DNA from: Sclerodactyla briareus
Taxonomy: Eukaryota > Echinodermata > Holothuroidea > Dendrochirotida > Sclerodactylidae
Length of the DNA stretch: 64,000 nucleotides
Assembly: GCA_026419785.1 (NCBI GenBank)
Contig: JAODTK010005679.1
Location: forward strand, 186,001-250,000
Reading direction: 5' to 3'
Under the pieces are notes generated by a model, which was not told the origin of the DNA, did not search any database, and worked only from the letters and a program-made list of their open reading frames with translations. The translations under genes were made by a program, and so were the position numbers. Below are positions 36,433-48,500 of this stretch, piece by piece; the first letter of the stretch is position 1; each line of letters begins with the position of its first letter.

Positions 36433-38507
36433 CACTTGCGACGATTTTCAAACATAAATACTTACAATAGGCTATTAACCATGGCCTCGGCCTTCGAGGC
36501 AATTTTTTTCCTGCCTCTTCTGCCTCAAAGCAAATGCCTCACCCCCTCGTGCAAATATTTGGGATAAGTGTGTCCTATCAATCACATGCGTCTTCTTCCA
36601 TCAGTCACACTCACACCTCACCTGCCATATCAAGAAATGCTGCGTTACACTCATTCTGTTGCTGCAACTTTGGCTGTAATATGCTGTATGTCGTCCACTA
36701 ACCGACATGACCAATCGCCTCTACCTCTTTGAGAGGGGCACATGAATTAATAACAATTTCCCTCCAGGTGACTTTGACTGCCCTCTGACCTGTTGTTCAG
36801 GACCAACTGTAGTCCACATCTCGTTTAAGATAACGACAGGTAGACAATTTCATTAACTATGCAAATTTCGAGACCTCACTGACCATGAAAAGAAGACCTT
36901 CATGTTGTTTAGGACTAACAACAGTCACATCCACCGAGTTTCATTCAATTCTTTCAATTTAGAAATCGCGAAAATACCAGCAAATTTGAACTCTGTGACC
37001 TTGAAATCACAGTTTTTGTGTAAATCAGTACTAACTCTGCAATTTCACACAAAAAAGTTGAGAGCGAGATTGAAGTGATTATTCCTGGTTTTTTAGTCTA
37101 GGTGAAGGGAATAATTATATGAAATCGTGCTCTTACGTATACGTGTATTTGTTTGTGACGCTTCCTTGTGACCACGATAACTAGATCAGAAACGTAAACG
37201 AGGTAAATTTGGTAGGTATATTACTTCTTTGGAGAGAAGAACCTTCGTGTTTTTAATGCCCGTTTTTGAGGTCACTGAAGGTCAACAGTCATATGGCTGG
37301 AGCACGATACTTCAAACGCATGAGTCTGCGAAGTTCCTATTATATTTGGCGGTGAGTCATTTATATAGCAGGAAAACCTTTTTTTGTACCCCTTAAATTT
37401 CACTAGAGTCAAAGGTGACAGTTGTGAGCACATAAATGCAAGGACACGAGGTATGCATAGTCCATATTTGACATATTTGATCTTCGCCACTGCCGCCTCC
37501 CCTGTTTCTTCCTCCTAATCCTTTCACCCTCTCTGACAAGCCTCCATTTTTCAACTCGTAGGCCCTATATAGCCAATTTCCTTCTGTGTGGCATCATCTA
37601 CACTGGACGAAAGCGATGTCTCCGATGTCGACCCTTGTCTTTTATGGCTCTCCGTGAAAATTGCGGTTTCGCCAACGACGCATACTAGGCAAGAAACATT
37701 GAACGCTTTCACAGGCTCTGGCACCACCCCCCCCCCCTCCAAAACAAAAAAAAAACACTCTCCGTTCTATTCTAACCCTCCTTTTACAATGTTGTACTCC
37801 CCGCATGGGCGATCGACCATTTGAATCGGGGGTGGAGAGGGCGTAGCAAAAAAAAAACGTTTCGCGCGTGTACATGTCCAAAGTTTGTTTCTCCTCATTA
37901 GGTCATGCGTTGGTTCGATCCCTGTACAGAATATCTGGGTTATGTCTGTAGAATACAATGGCCTATCAGAAAGACAATTTAGGAGACTCGATCCGTCAGT
38001 CATTCTCTTTTTTCGATTGAATGTTTACACCTAACGTCATATATGTAGAGCACTCTGCCTCATCCATCTTTTCGCATGTAGACGAACATTGAATTCAAGA
38101 GAAATTTAGCTCGCGTGGCGTTTTCCCATGTACATGACAAGGCTACTACGTCTCCACAATCCCTAATATCCGAGCCTCCGTATCGATCGGCGGCCAGCTG
38201 GTCGTTCACCCTGGTACCACTACCGGTGATACGGGACGTCCCCCCTCTTTGTACTTTCGATGACATAGGTTACTTACGGTCGCCATAGCACCATACCACA
38301 CAGGGGCACATGCTGTGTTTGTGTTGATTATCATTTTTACGACCTGTCAGTGGCTCCTCACGTAACCAACGAAGCTTTATAGCGGTGGGTGGGCAGTAAG
38401 AGAGTCCCACGATCTCGTCTCACGAGTGTATTTAAAAAATGATTTAATAGACCTGTCTGTTTTGAATATCATATTATTTCCCACTGGATTGTTATTCACC
38501 AATTTAG

Positions 38508-38872
38508 GACAATGTCCCGAAGTACCTTCCTCTCCGGCCGACTCCCAACTGATCGGTGGATACGCGTCGAAGCAGGCGGGTGTGCCGATTTGCCGGAGAT
38601 TCCGCACCCGCGGTCCCGTCTGGGAAATCCGACAAGTTGAACGTGCAGCTGGGCTATCCAGCATCCATGGCCCGACCTCCTTCGAACCCGCCGAGGCACG
38701 CGGAGAATCCCCCTTCAGCACGCCCTCCGAGAGTCACCCGTCGTCTGCAGGAATGAATTCCTCCCCCGCCGAGGCGACGCCTTTACGCGAAGATACCCCA
38801 ACCATCCAGTCCTTCCTGAAGGGGGTCGAAGTCCTGGTAACAGATAACAACAAAACCAAGTTGCCGATCTCG
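38508..38872 (+). CDS. Candidate GC-rich first coding exon of the downstream EF-hand gene
   Basis: An island rich in GC and CpG in AT-rich surroundings. It lies between a plausible CCAATTTAG acceptor and a clean TCG/GTAAGA donor. An ATG at 38512 starts MSRSTFLSGRLPTD; the other frames carry long Pro/Arg/Ser-rich segments (for example MARPPSNPPRHAENPPSARP), and one frame is open through 38426-38986. Low complexity, Pro/Arg rich and probably disordered. It is placed 3.5 kb upstream of the first certain exon of the EFCAB6-like gene and on the same strand, so it may be its N-terminus. Its exit phase does not join that exon directly. It could also be a separate short gene or promoter-linked GC island. 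Confidence 0.35.
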
Positions 38873-39059
38873 GTAAGACTTTCTTCCGGTAAAAGTGAGA
38901 TTGATATATGTTATTGTCTATATGGGCGTTTTTGCCGGTGTGGGGGGGGGGGGGGGGAACTCGGATTTCATATTGCAGTGGCGTAGGAAACGACATTTTG
39001 ATTAGGGGGGGGGGCTGGTGTTGGATGACGTAAATCTGGGGAGGGGTCAAGGGTAGGGG

Positions 39060-40570
39060 GGTCCCCTCTCCTTCGGAGAATTTTTGCATTTTCAGATGCC
39101 TTAGATGCATTTGGTGCATTCATGCCTCCAAAACCACTGCTTCCTTCAGAGATATTTGCAATTTCACATGTTCTTAGATGCGATTTGTGCTATGAATCTT
39201 GTGATTTTTCCTGCCAATTGAGGGCAGTGGTTTTCTTCTGTTTGGAGTTGGTCTAAATCTCACCTTCCGGGACCGCCGAAGTTCCCTATTCCCCACTTTA
39301 GGAAATTTTTGCTTTTCAGGGGCCGAGATGCAACTTTGGTGAAAAACATAGGACTCGAAACACAATTCTTTCATAAATAATTGTGCATTCGCACATGTCG
39401 TTAGATGCGTTTTGCTGCTTTGAATCTGTGATGTTGCTCAGAATCGAGGGCAGTAAAGCGTCTTCTTTGGGAGTTGGTTTAATTCTTACCTTACAGCGAA
39501 AACCGTCGAAGTCCCCTACCCACTTGGGAAATTTTTGTCACTTTTAGGTGCCTGAGATGCCACTTGGGCAATATAGGACTCGAAAACACACTTCTTGCCA
39601 GAAATAAGTGTGCATTTTCACATGTCTTAGATGCGATGTGCTCAAGTCTTGTGATGGTTGCTGCCAAATCAAGGGCAGTGGGTTCACTTCTTGGGATTTG
39701 ATTAATTCTAACCTTAAGGGGACCACCAAAGTCCCCCTACTCCCACTTTGAGAATTTTTTGCATTTTCAGCCCCGAGGAGGGCATTAGATGCAGTTGGGG
39801 CAATATAGGACCCCGAAACACGCGCTTCCTTCCAAATTAATTTTGCAGTTTTGAATGTATTTAGAAGCGATTTGCTGCTCTGAATTTCTTGAGATTTTTT
39901 TCTGCCAAATCGAGAGACAGGGAGTTCCTTTTTTTTGGGGAGGTGGTCTAAACCTCAACTTCAGGGGACTACGAAGTCCCCCCCCCTCCCCACTTGCGAA
40001 GATTCATTTCTGGTGGCCTCAGTTGCAATTTCGGTGCAAGATAGCACTCCAAAACATTCACTTCGTTCGAGAAATGATTGTGCCTTTTCACATGCCTTAG
40101 ATGGGATTGGGTGCTCTGAATCTTGTAGTTTTTTCTGCAAAATCAAGGGAAGGTAGGAACCTTCTTTTTTGGAGTTTTGTCTGAAATCTCTGCATCCTTT
40201 AAGGCGACCGGGAGAAAACGCCAAATCCCCGCCTTTTTCCTACTTTTAAGAATTTTTTTACATATTCAAGTGGCCTTAGATGCCAAATTTGGCATTATGT
40301 CACGACAAACACAAACTTCGTTCCAGAAATAATTTGGCATTTTCACAATGTCGTAGACTTATGCGATTTGCCCATTTGCTACTGGATCTGGTGATCTTTT
40401 TCTGCCAAACGAACGTTCACCCTGGCGCAGTAAGTTCCATTTTCGGAGTTTGCCTAAAGGCTGATAGGTTGGGGAATGCACAAATCCACTTTCCCACTTT
40501 GAAAAAATTCTGCATTTGCCGGTGGCCTTAGATGTGACTTGCTGCTCCGAATCTTGTGTTTTTTTCTTCG
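39060..40570. repeat. Satellite-like tandem array, unit about 226-255 bp, about six copies
   Basis: The TTAGATGCG-type anchor recurs at 39174, 39401, 39627, 39861, 40097 and about 40352. Each unit also has GGGAAATTTTTGCATTTTC, AATATAGGACTCGAAACAC, a CCAAATCGAGGGCAGTGG block and a GGGACCGCCGAAGTCCCC block. Unit length grows from left to right. It lies between the candidate exon 38508-38872 and the first certain EFCAB6-like exon. Confidence 0.88.
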
Positions 40571-41689
40571 TACGGTACATAAAATACGCTTCGCGCGCCC
40601 CCAAAACCCTTGCTCATGTCAGTGATATTTTATTTTAAAAAACTACGCATGCCTCACCTTTGCCGGAATTTAAAATGTGATTGAATTTTTCTGCCTAAAC
40701 CTCTCTCTCCTCTCGTTTCTTTCCATATCTATTTTGGCTGTCTCATTTTGGACCATGCTTGGTAAACTGCTTTGCTCCAAAATGGAAGAGGCTGGGAAGG
40801 GGGGGGGCGCTCTTCCGTCTTCTTATTTCACACATCCTTCAGCAGATTATCAAACCCGTTTGTAAGATATGCAGTCACCGTCATACTAGTCTAGAGAAAA
40901 AGTAGCTCAAATATTCTCCTTTAAAAACACATACAGGCCCCAATAAAATGTTCAACCCTTGCGCGCGAACGTGCGCAATTTTTCCCATTTTGTGGATCTT
41001 TAATTTTGATTCGAAATTGGGACTATCGATATCAGCAGGAAATTCCAGCAATCTGACTGCAAATGAGGAAAGTGGGAAAAGCATGATTTGTACAATGCTA
41101 TTTTGAAAATCAAAACGGGTTTTTCGTACCTGTCGATGGGGGGTGCGGAACGGCCCTTCCTCCCCTCCACATTTTTTTCACTGGGGGGCTGGTGCCCCCC
41201 CGCCCGCCCACCGGTTCCTACTACCCTTGAATATTGCACTGTTGTAAACTCTTAATCTGTCAAACAATTATTGGCAAGTAAGCAAGTATGATCGCAAGGA
41301 CCTGTTCGATTCACAACGCTTCAAAACCTATATCTTGAGAGAGAAAAAACTTGGTCATCCCAAGGAGTAATTATAACGAACAGGATAGAACAAAGGCGCA
41401 CCCAATTTAACTTCACAAAACATGTATCCCAGCATTGTTTTTCAATGAGATCTGTGCTGCCTGTTAATGCCTACATGTAGTGTCCAGAATGTGCAACCAT
41501 TGGAATGAAAAAAAGTTAAAGGAGGCAAGGGGTAACCTTTTATGATAATAAAAACAAAACTGTCAACCGGTGAAGGGTGCAGCCACTGGGGTCGTGACCT
41601 CCGCACCTTAGGCCCCAGCTTGTAAGCCTCAATGCAATACCGTCTAGATTCATACCAAGAATTGTCTTGAGGAGGATTTTGAGGTCGGG

Positions 41690-41880
41690 TCCCAGGGAAT
41701 ACATCTCATTATAAGCCTCACCTCCTATTGGCAAACAATCAACTTATTTGCCCCAGGCACATGCTGTTGCATTATTTGGTATAAAAAAGCAGCTCTAAAA
41801 CATCTACTGAACAATATGAAAAAAGGGATTTCTTTGTTAGAATGTATTGGTCAACAGGAGGGGGGGGGGGGACCTGATCA
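41690..41880 (+). repeat. Dispersed repeat R5, partial copy
   Basis: CATTATAAGCCTCACCTCCT, ATTGGCAAACAATCAACTTAT, TGCCCCAGGCACATGCTGTT and AAAAAGCAGCTC follow R5 order, ending near a G-run at 41861. More diverged than the copies at 6.3 and 54.1 kb. Confidence 0.5.
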
Positions 41881-42427
41881 CTGCTCACACTCACTTACCA
41901 TACAACTTTGGACCGTCAACTTCCAACAGATGGCTGCGCCTTGGCAATTGGTGAAGCTAAGGATTTTTCCGGACACAGGTTCTTTTTTCTTTTCTTTTTT
42001 CAGTTGAACTTGAGAAAACACTGTCTAAAAGTTGACAAGAACCTGCAGTAGTTCTGAAATGAAAACCTTGGTTCACTGAGGAATCACCGCTTATTTCACT
42101 TTAACAATTAACATAAACGAAGAACAGCTCCTGCCTACCTTCTATCCATATGATGCAAATCGGAGAATCCTGAAGAGGACTTATCTCCTCACAATCAGAG
42201 CTGACCGAAGGAGACCACACAACTTATTTAAGGCCAAATGCTTACAATACAACCTTTTGTGTCCGGAATCTCACACCATCCTAGAGCAAACATTAAAAGG
42301 GAAGGGAGGGGGGGGGGGAGGGTGACTGAACCTCTTGAAGAAGTCATCATATATTTAACATCAAATCAATCCTAGGGCCTGATCCTGCTATAAACCATCC
42401 TGCCCTCAAGTTTCTTTTTTCCCCCAG

Positions 42428-42527
42428 GTGCTAGAGCTGACCTAGCCAGCCGAGCTGAGAGTAGGGTAGCATGTATCCAGCAGAGCCAGTCCAGACCAAG
42501 CACACAGTCCAGGCTGGGGTCCAATCA
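42428..42527 (+). CDS. EFCAB6: EFCAB6-like exon, disordered Arg/Ser/Gln segment
   Basis: Follows a C-rich tract and CCCCCAG. One frame is open and reads ARADLASRAESRVACIQQSQ then SRPSTQSRLGSNQ, ending on a codon boundary at GTAATG. It is low complexity and basic and not itself an EF-hand. It matches the position of the Pro/Ser linker preceding the FKTDADRDGIINMHDL module in vertebrate EFCAB6. The call rests on position and open frame. Confidence 0.55.
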
Positions 42528-45500
42528 GGTAATGTCACACATTCTCACCTCAGGGGAATTGAGGTTGGTATTGAATGTCTGGCAGAGAAATCATACAAAT
42601 GCATAACTCAATAACTTTTCAACATGTTTATCTGTTAGTCTGTCTGTCCGTGAGAATACATGTATCCACATTGTTTCTCCTCCTACAGTTTGAAATTGAA
42701 ATGACCATGGAAGTTGGTCATTGTTAACTAGGCTATTGTTACGTATGGGGTGTTCAGGAATTTGAGGTTTTAGTAAATATGGATTAAATTTCAAGTGTTA
42801 AGGGAATTCAGGTCCAAAGTCACCTAAAAGTAAATTTTGGCATTTCTTAAAAAAGTTTTTTTTTAAGTTCTGGTAGCTAAATTTGGAGGATTGTGGTAGT
42901 TGGTATTAACATTGACCAATGATAATGTAGGATGATTGTGAAAGTTGGAATTAAGAGTGGACCAATCTTAATGGAGGGTGTTTAGGAACTGGAGGTCAAA
43001 GGTCATCAGGGATCAAATTGGGATAATTGCTGTTGAACAGTCAAGCGGCTCCCACTCAGAACAGATCAAATGATCAGGTAAGTTGATTCACGTGGCTAGT
43101 AGTTTATATTCAGTACTAGGAAGGTGAGATGTTCAGGTCAAAGGTCATAGGATCTACATATTTGTCATCTGACTGAATAATAGAAGAAAGAAAAGTGAAA
43201 GGGAGATGTCTGAAAGAACCAATCAAGTATTCTACCCCCTTGAGCAATGACTAGATACAGTAGAGAAGGTATCAACATGACAATACAGCCCCCTCCCTGC
43301 ACCCAGCAAGCCCCCCCCCTTCCCCACCAAGACACCTCCCAACCCTGCCACTCTGACCAACCATGAAATGGCTACCAATCACCGACATGGACTGGCGTAA
43401 AAATATAACTTCAATATGTGGATTCCAGATGTCTACAGTAACGTTTCCTGAATCATTGTGTTAATCCTACTAGTTTTGAGTATATCAGGTAAATTCTGTT
43501 CATTTTGTTAAACTGTCTAGCAACTCCTCTTACAGTTAATTAGATGATTATGATAGTTGGTTAATAGTACATCACCAAAAGTACATGTGGGTGTCAGGAT
43601 TTGGGGTTTCTTAGGGTCAGTTTTGGCCATTTTGTTTGAATTTTGATAAGTTCGCTCATCTTCTACTGAATAGATTGGCTTTTTCGATTGATCTGAAACT
43701 TGACACAAATGTTTAATCTAGTAAGATCTCGGAGGAGTTCGAAAGTGGGCCTCGTGCCATTACTGCTGCCCTCTATTCTGCAAGTTTTACACCAAAAAAA
43801 TGAAGTTTGTCCAATTTACACAAAACTTGGTGGGTGTGGACTTTTGATGGTTTCCAAAACTGGCAAGTTCACCAGAGGTCAAGTTTGCAGAGTTTTGCGA
43901 TTTTACACCTTGCATTTGTGCACATACTCTGAAATGTCTCAGTTTCATTTGGAAGAAACCTGCCTCTTATTTTGGTCGTGGATGTGTCTCCTGATATATA
44001 AATCCCTCCAATAACCGTAACGCTCCCATTGTTTGAAAGTGGGGGTATACATGTTGACGGTTGACCCGCCAGGGCGATTTCTAGTTTCAGTCTATTTTGA
44101 CTCTGGGTATTGCACACTTGCGACCATAAACTGACTCATTTGTACCTACTGCCACTGTGCAATGTACTCCATGAACATCGGTGAAGGGAAAACATCCAGG
44201 GCAAAACTGGAAGACTTAGAACTCGAAGCATAAAACTCTAATTGATTCCAAATCTGTCTCTTTTTTTTGCAGCGGAGATGATACTGAGAGAGAGGATCAA
44301 GAGGAAACTACTTAGAGCTCCGTAAGCTAAGCGTTCCTCCAACGATCCCGAGGGGGGGTAACGTCACCAAGGAGGCCATGGCCAGGATCATCATCACGTT
44401 CCTGGGCAAGTTTGTCAGCCTGAAGCAGTTCAGTACTCTGATGACCAGGTCAGTCTGTGCTACAGTCATATGCTATCCTCTCAGGTCCCTATTCGCATTG
44501 GAGTGAGGAGGGGAAAGTGAGAGAGTGATTTCCTATATTTCCCTGGGAACTCAACGTCAGTTTGGTACTGATAGAAAAGATAAGTTTGTGATATAGTCCC
44601 TCCAGGTTCCCTATTGTCACTTGGAACATGGAGGGAGTGCTTTGTCTATATTCCTCACCAGAATTCAAAGTCAAGTTTAGTACTTATAAAAAAAGGGTCC
44701 AATAATTTGTGATATAGTCCTCTCCAGTTTTCCTAGTTAGCACTTGGACATGGGGCGTAATGTCCTATATTCTACTGGAAAGTCAGTTTAGTACTGATGC
44801 AAGGGTCAGTTTGTGATATAATGTCCCTTGGGCAGCCGGGGTTTATAAGGGAGTAATTTGTCTACTGTAATATTCCACGGGAAATTTAAAGTCGTTTAGT
44901 ACTGAATGAAAGGTCAGTTTGTGATATATTGTCCCTTGGGCAGTGAGGGAGTGAGTTTTCCTATATCCTACCGAAAATTAAAAGTCAGTTCAGTTTGGAT
45001 AGAGAGGTAAGTTGTGATATATTGTTTGCACTTGGCAGTGAATAGAGTAAATTTGTGAAACATTTACAGACTTTAGACGGGGGAAACACAAATTTGAAGT
45101 AATACCCACCAGTATGCTGTTCAGAACAAGTTCTCTCACTTGGTACCTTCTTGGTCTATGAGTTTATAAACTGTTGCCTGCCTGTCGTATTGAGGTGAGT
45201 AAAGAAAGAAAACATAATAAAACAGCAAGTGGTGATGTGACAGTTAACTTCGTCCAGGTTCATATCTGGATCGGGCAGTACTAATCTGCAGAGCAGATTT
45301 GTATCTGCCGTTAGCCTACCATCACTGTAACCAAAACCCCCCCCATAAACAGGAAGAAGTTGGTTCCGTCTAATTCGTAACAGTTTCCATTTCTACTTCA
45401 GATTAGAAAAAATGAGGCATAAAAACAAGACTGAATGTACATCCAGTGTACCACAGCTGGACCCCATTACATTAAGTACCGCAAAGGGGTGGGAATACTG

Positions 45501-48500
45501 GGCCTTGCATAGTCCGGGTGGCAGCAAGTCCACTGTCTGAAAGTTGGTGGGTCAGAGCAATTTGGGGGGGGGGGGTCCAAAGCAGTGATGGGAAACATTT
45601 GATGTGTGAAAAAATCATTAGGTTTGGAGGCCTTCCCAAAATTGGGGGGCCAGGACCCCACGGACCCCTAGTGGCTGGGCCCTCGCTTCGGGCAAGGGCC
45701 TAGCACACGTTTGCCCCCATGCAGGGTTAGTCCACTTGGGGTAGGGGGGACTCATTAGGCCGTAGGGGGAAACTCCAATTGCAACCGCTTGGAGGGTGGA
45801 TTAGGACTCTTCAGCCTTGGTCGGTCGGCGACTCATCTAGCGTGGTACCGCGACAATCATTTCCAGTTCCTGGTCTGTCAATACAGGTTGGCCGTTAGGA
45901 GGGGGCATCCAGGTCGTGAGAACAACTGCTCAATAAATCCTACGAGAGGCTGCAAGTTTCTGTCAGTGTAAGGTGAATCCGGACCATCCTCACGTTCGGG
46001 GACAACAGGGATTAAAACTGATGATGATGTGGTGCCAGGTTAAGCTGACACACAAAATTGGGATCCATTGAAAATTTCATTCCCAGGCCTACATCACCTA
46101 CGAGCCCGCATGTGGTTCGTCTGGAGGAATTCTACTATCCGTTCCGCAATCCCAGACAAGGAGGGTCTGCCCCGGTGGATGGACCCGGTGAAACCGGGAG
46201 AATGACCGGGCGACCATGACAGCCAGCCAGGTCCATCTACAGCTGAAGGAGCATGCCAAGCAAAGGTGCGCCAATTCTATGGGGACATCGGGCGGTGGGG
46301 GAGGTGGCACAGGTCTAAACTCAATTTATTGTGTTCATCTTAGCATAAGTTTGTTAGCCGTAAAGTTGATCAGATTTTTACGTAACTTGATAGACATGGT
46401 AATTTTCATTTTCAATCTACTTAGAAGTGGGACTTTGGCTGGCCTCTAGTTAGTGCAAGTTAGGTTAAATACTCGGCAAACTACAGCTTCCCCTATCACC
46501 ACATCTTGTCAAAATAAACAACAACCGTGTTTTTTTCACTAAAAAAAAAACATCAAGTTGATCTGAGTCGATCATGACCTTTATCCAGAAAAAAAAAAAA
46601 TCCTAGTGGGTGGAAAATAATGAAATCTCAAAATTAACCCAATCTGAAAGCATCACACAGTCAGTAGCAGTTTGAGCCCCCCCCCCCCCCCTCACAGCAT
46701 TCAGATTCAACAAGAGCAGTCATAGATTTATTCCATATTCCTCGTTGCCTCCTTCCCAGATTTGTAGACCTCGCTGGCTTGATACCGCAGATCACCCCGG
46801 TGGCTCAGGACGGATCCTGAAGCCAGGCGTTCAGCAATACCCTCAACAAGATGCTCTTCTACATGGAGGACCATGAGTTTGATAAGCTCTGGGCAAGGTA
46901 ATTAGGACAGGAATATCTCGGGGTATGAATCAAAGAGTTAGTTGCATCATAGAATTCTACCTCTTCAAGATGAGACGCAAAGTGCCGAGTGATAAATTCT
47001 TGTTGTTGAGGCGTAGGACGTCTTGGGGCAAAAAACATCCAAAGAAATTCACTAGGGTCAGGTCTGAAGCCGACACCAGGAATAACAAGAATTAGTAGCT
47101 GAAAGACAGAGAAATGGAGTAAGGGCAGAGCAGTGGTAAGGCCATGGCCGCAGCCCACCAGTCAAAATATGAAAGAGAAAAGAAGCCTGCAAATGACTGA
47201 CTGAATAAATTGCAAATGTCAGTTGCATAGGATAGGAGATGTGCGGAATAGAGAAATCTTATCACAGTTTTCCATAATCCAGGTCCTCCAGATAGAGGAA
47301 TGAAAAAGATAGAATGTGACTGTGACATTTTTTTGTCAAAGAGATGAATCACACTTGCCAGTTATCAAAACTAGTTCATATAGGTGAACTATGCTTTTGG
47401 TAGGCATGTGTTTTTGCCGTTATTCTAAGGAAAATATGGTCGATTGTACAATCGATGCTAACATTCGTAATTGACAGGGATATTATACCCTATGCGGTGT
47501 TCAAGAATATATAGTATATTAGTAGTGTAGTGGCTAGTATAACACACTTGCTCTACTTCAAATAGTGTGTAAAGAATTCCAGGAGCTGGGAAATTAGGAA
47601 GTTCTACTCCAGTCTTATCACTGCAGGAAAGTGGCTGTATATGTAGGTTTCCTCATGGTTGATATGCCTCACTTTTTGCCTCACTGAAGTATGACCAGGA
47701 TGGATGGTGTGGTGAATGGTGAGCGTCTCATGAACAAGCTAGGGAGCAGGCTGAGGGAGGGACACTGTTCAACCGGGGAGAGGACGTCCGAAGCATCAGG
47801 AGCCCCGATAGCAGTCAAAGAGAGAGACATCATCGTAGTATAACTTTCTTAAAAGCGTTCACAAATGAGACTCTGCCATTGTGCTGTTACTATGCATAAG
47901 GGTTAAAGCAAGGAAGAAATATCGTACCAAGCAAGTAGAATGATGGGGCTTGGGTGAGCTAGTTAGTAACAAAGGGTTGGGAATGCGAGCTATCCCTATA
48001 GTGGAACAGATGGGAAAGCTGAAATGAATCAGAACTAATATATCAGCTGTAGAAAAAACTAAATATATCAGCCAAACCTGCCCTTTCATACACTTCCGTT
48101 ATGAATAGTTATTGTGCAAGATCGAAATGCATCCCAGCATTCAAGGATAAATGATGTCTTAAGCCCCGTCACACAAGGCTTGCAACAGGGTTATGACCTA
48201 TCTGCAACCTAAAATAATTGGAAGCGCTGGTCAATCATAGACAAGCGCATGATTGGTCGAAGAGGTCGTGGGTGAATGTACGACCAAAATCAGCGCCACG
48301 AGGTCGGATGGTCATGTTGAACGCGGATTCCAAACGTGAGTGATCGCATAAAGGTCTTACTCGGTTGCACCACCAGTGTACATGATCGCACCACCAATTG
48401 TGCATGATCACTGTTAATTCAATGGTACGGGATCGTGAAACGATCGTGCACTGATCGGCCTAATGGTACAAACTGACGTGCCTAAATGCTGGTGTACAAC

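Larger units (their letters stand above)
26901..38507. other. Intergenic repeat-rich region
   Basis: Between the last PBLD exon found and the GC-rich candidate exon. It contains the R1 fragment, the longest C-run, tandem duplications and the second LINE fragment listed separately. The remainder (for example 28500-30300, 33300-34650, 36450-38500) shows no recognisable gene, although the final PBLD exon may be hidden here. Confidence 0.5.

Noticed and set aside
38426-38986. 186-aa plus frame taken as one whole gene
   Set aside because: It crosses a likely acceptor at 38507 and a clean donor at 38873, so only the inner part is kept as a candidate exon.
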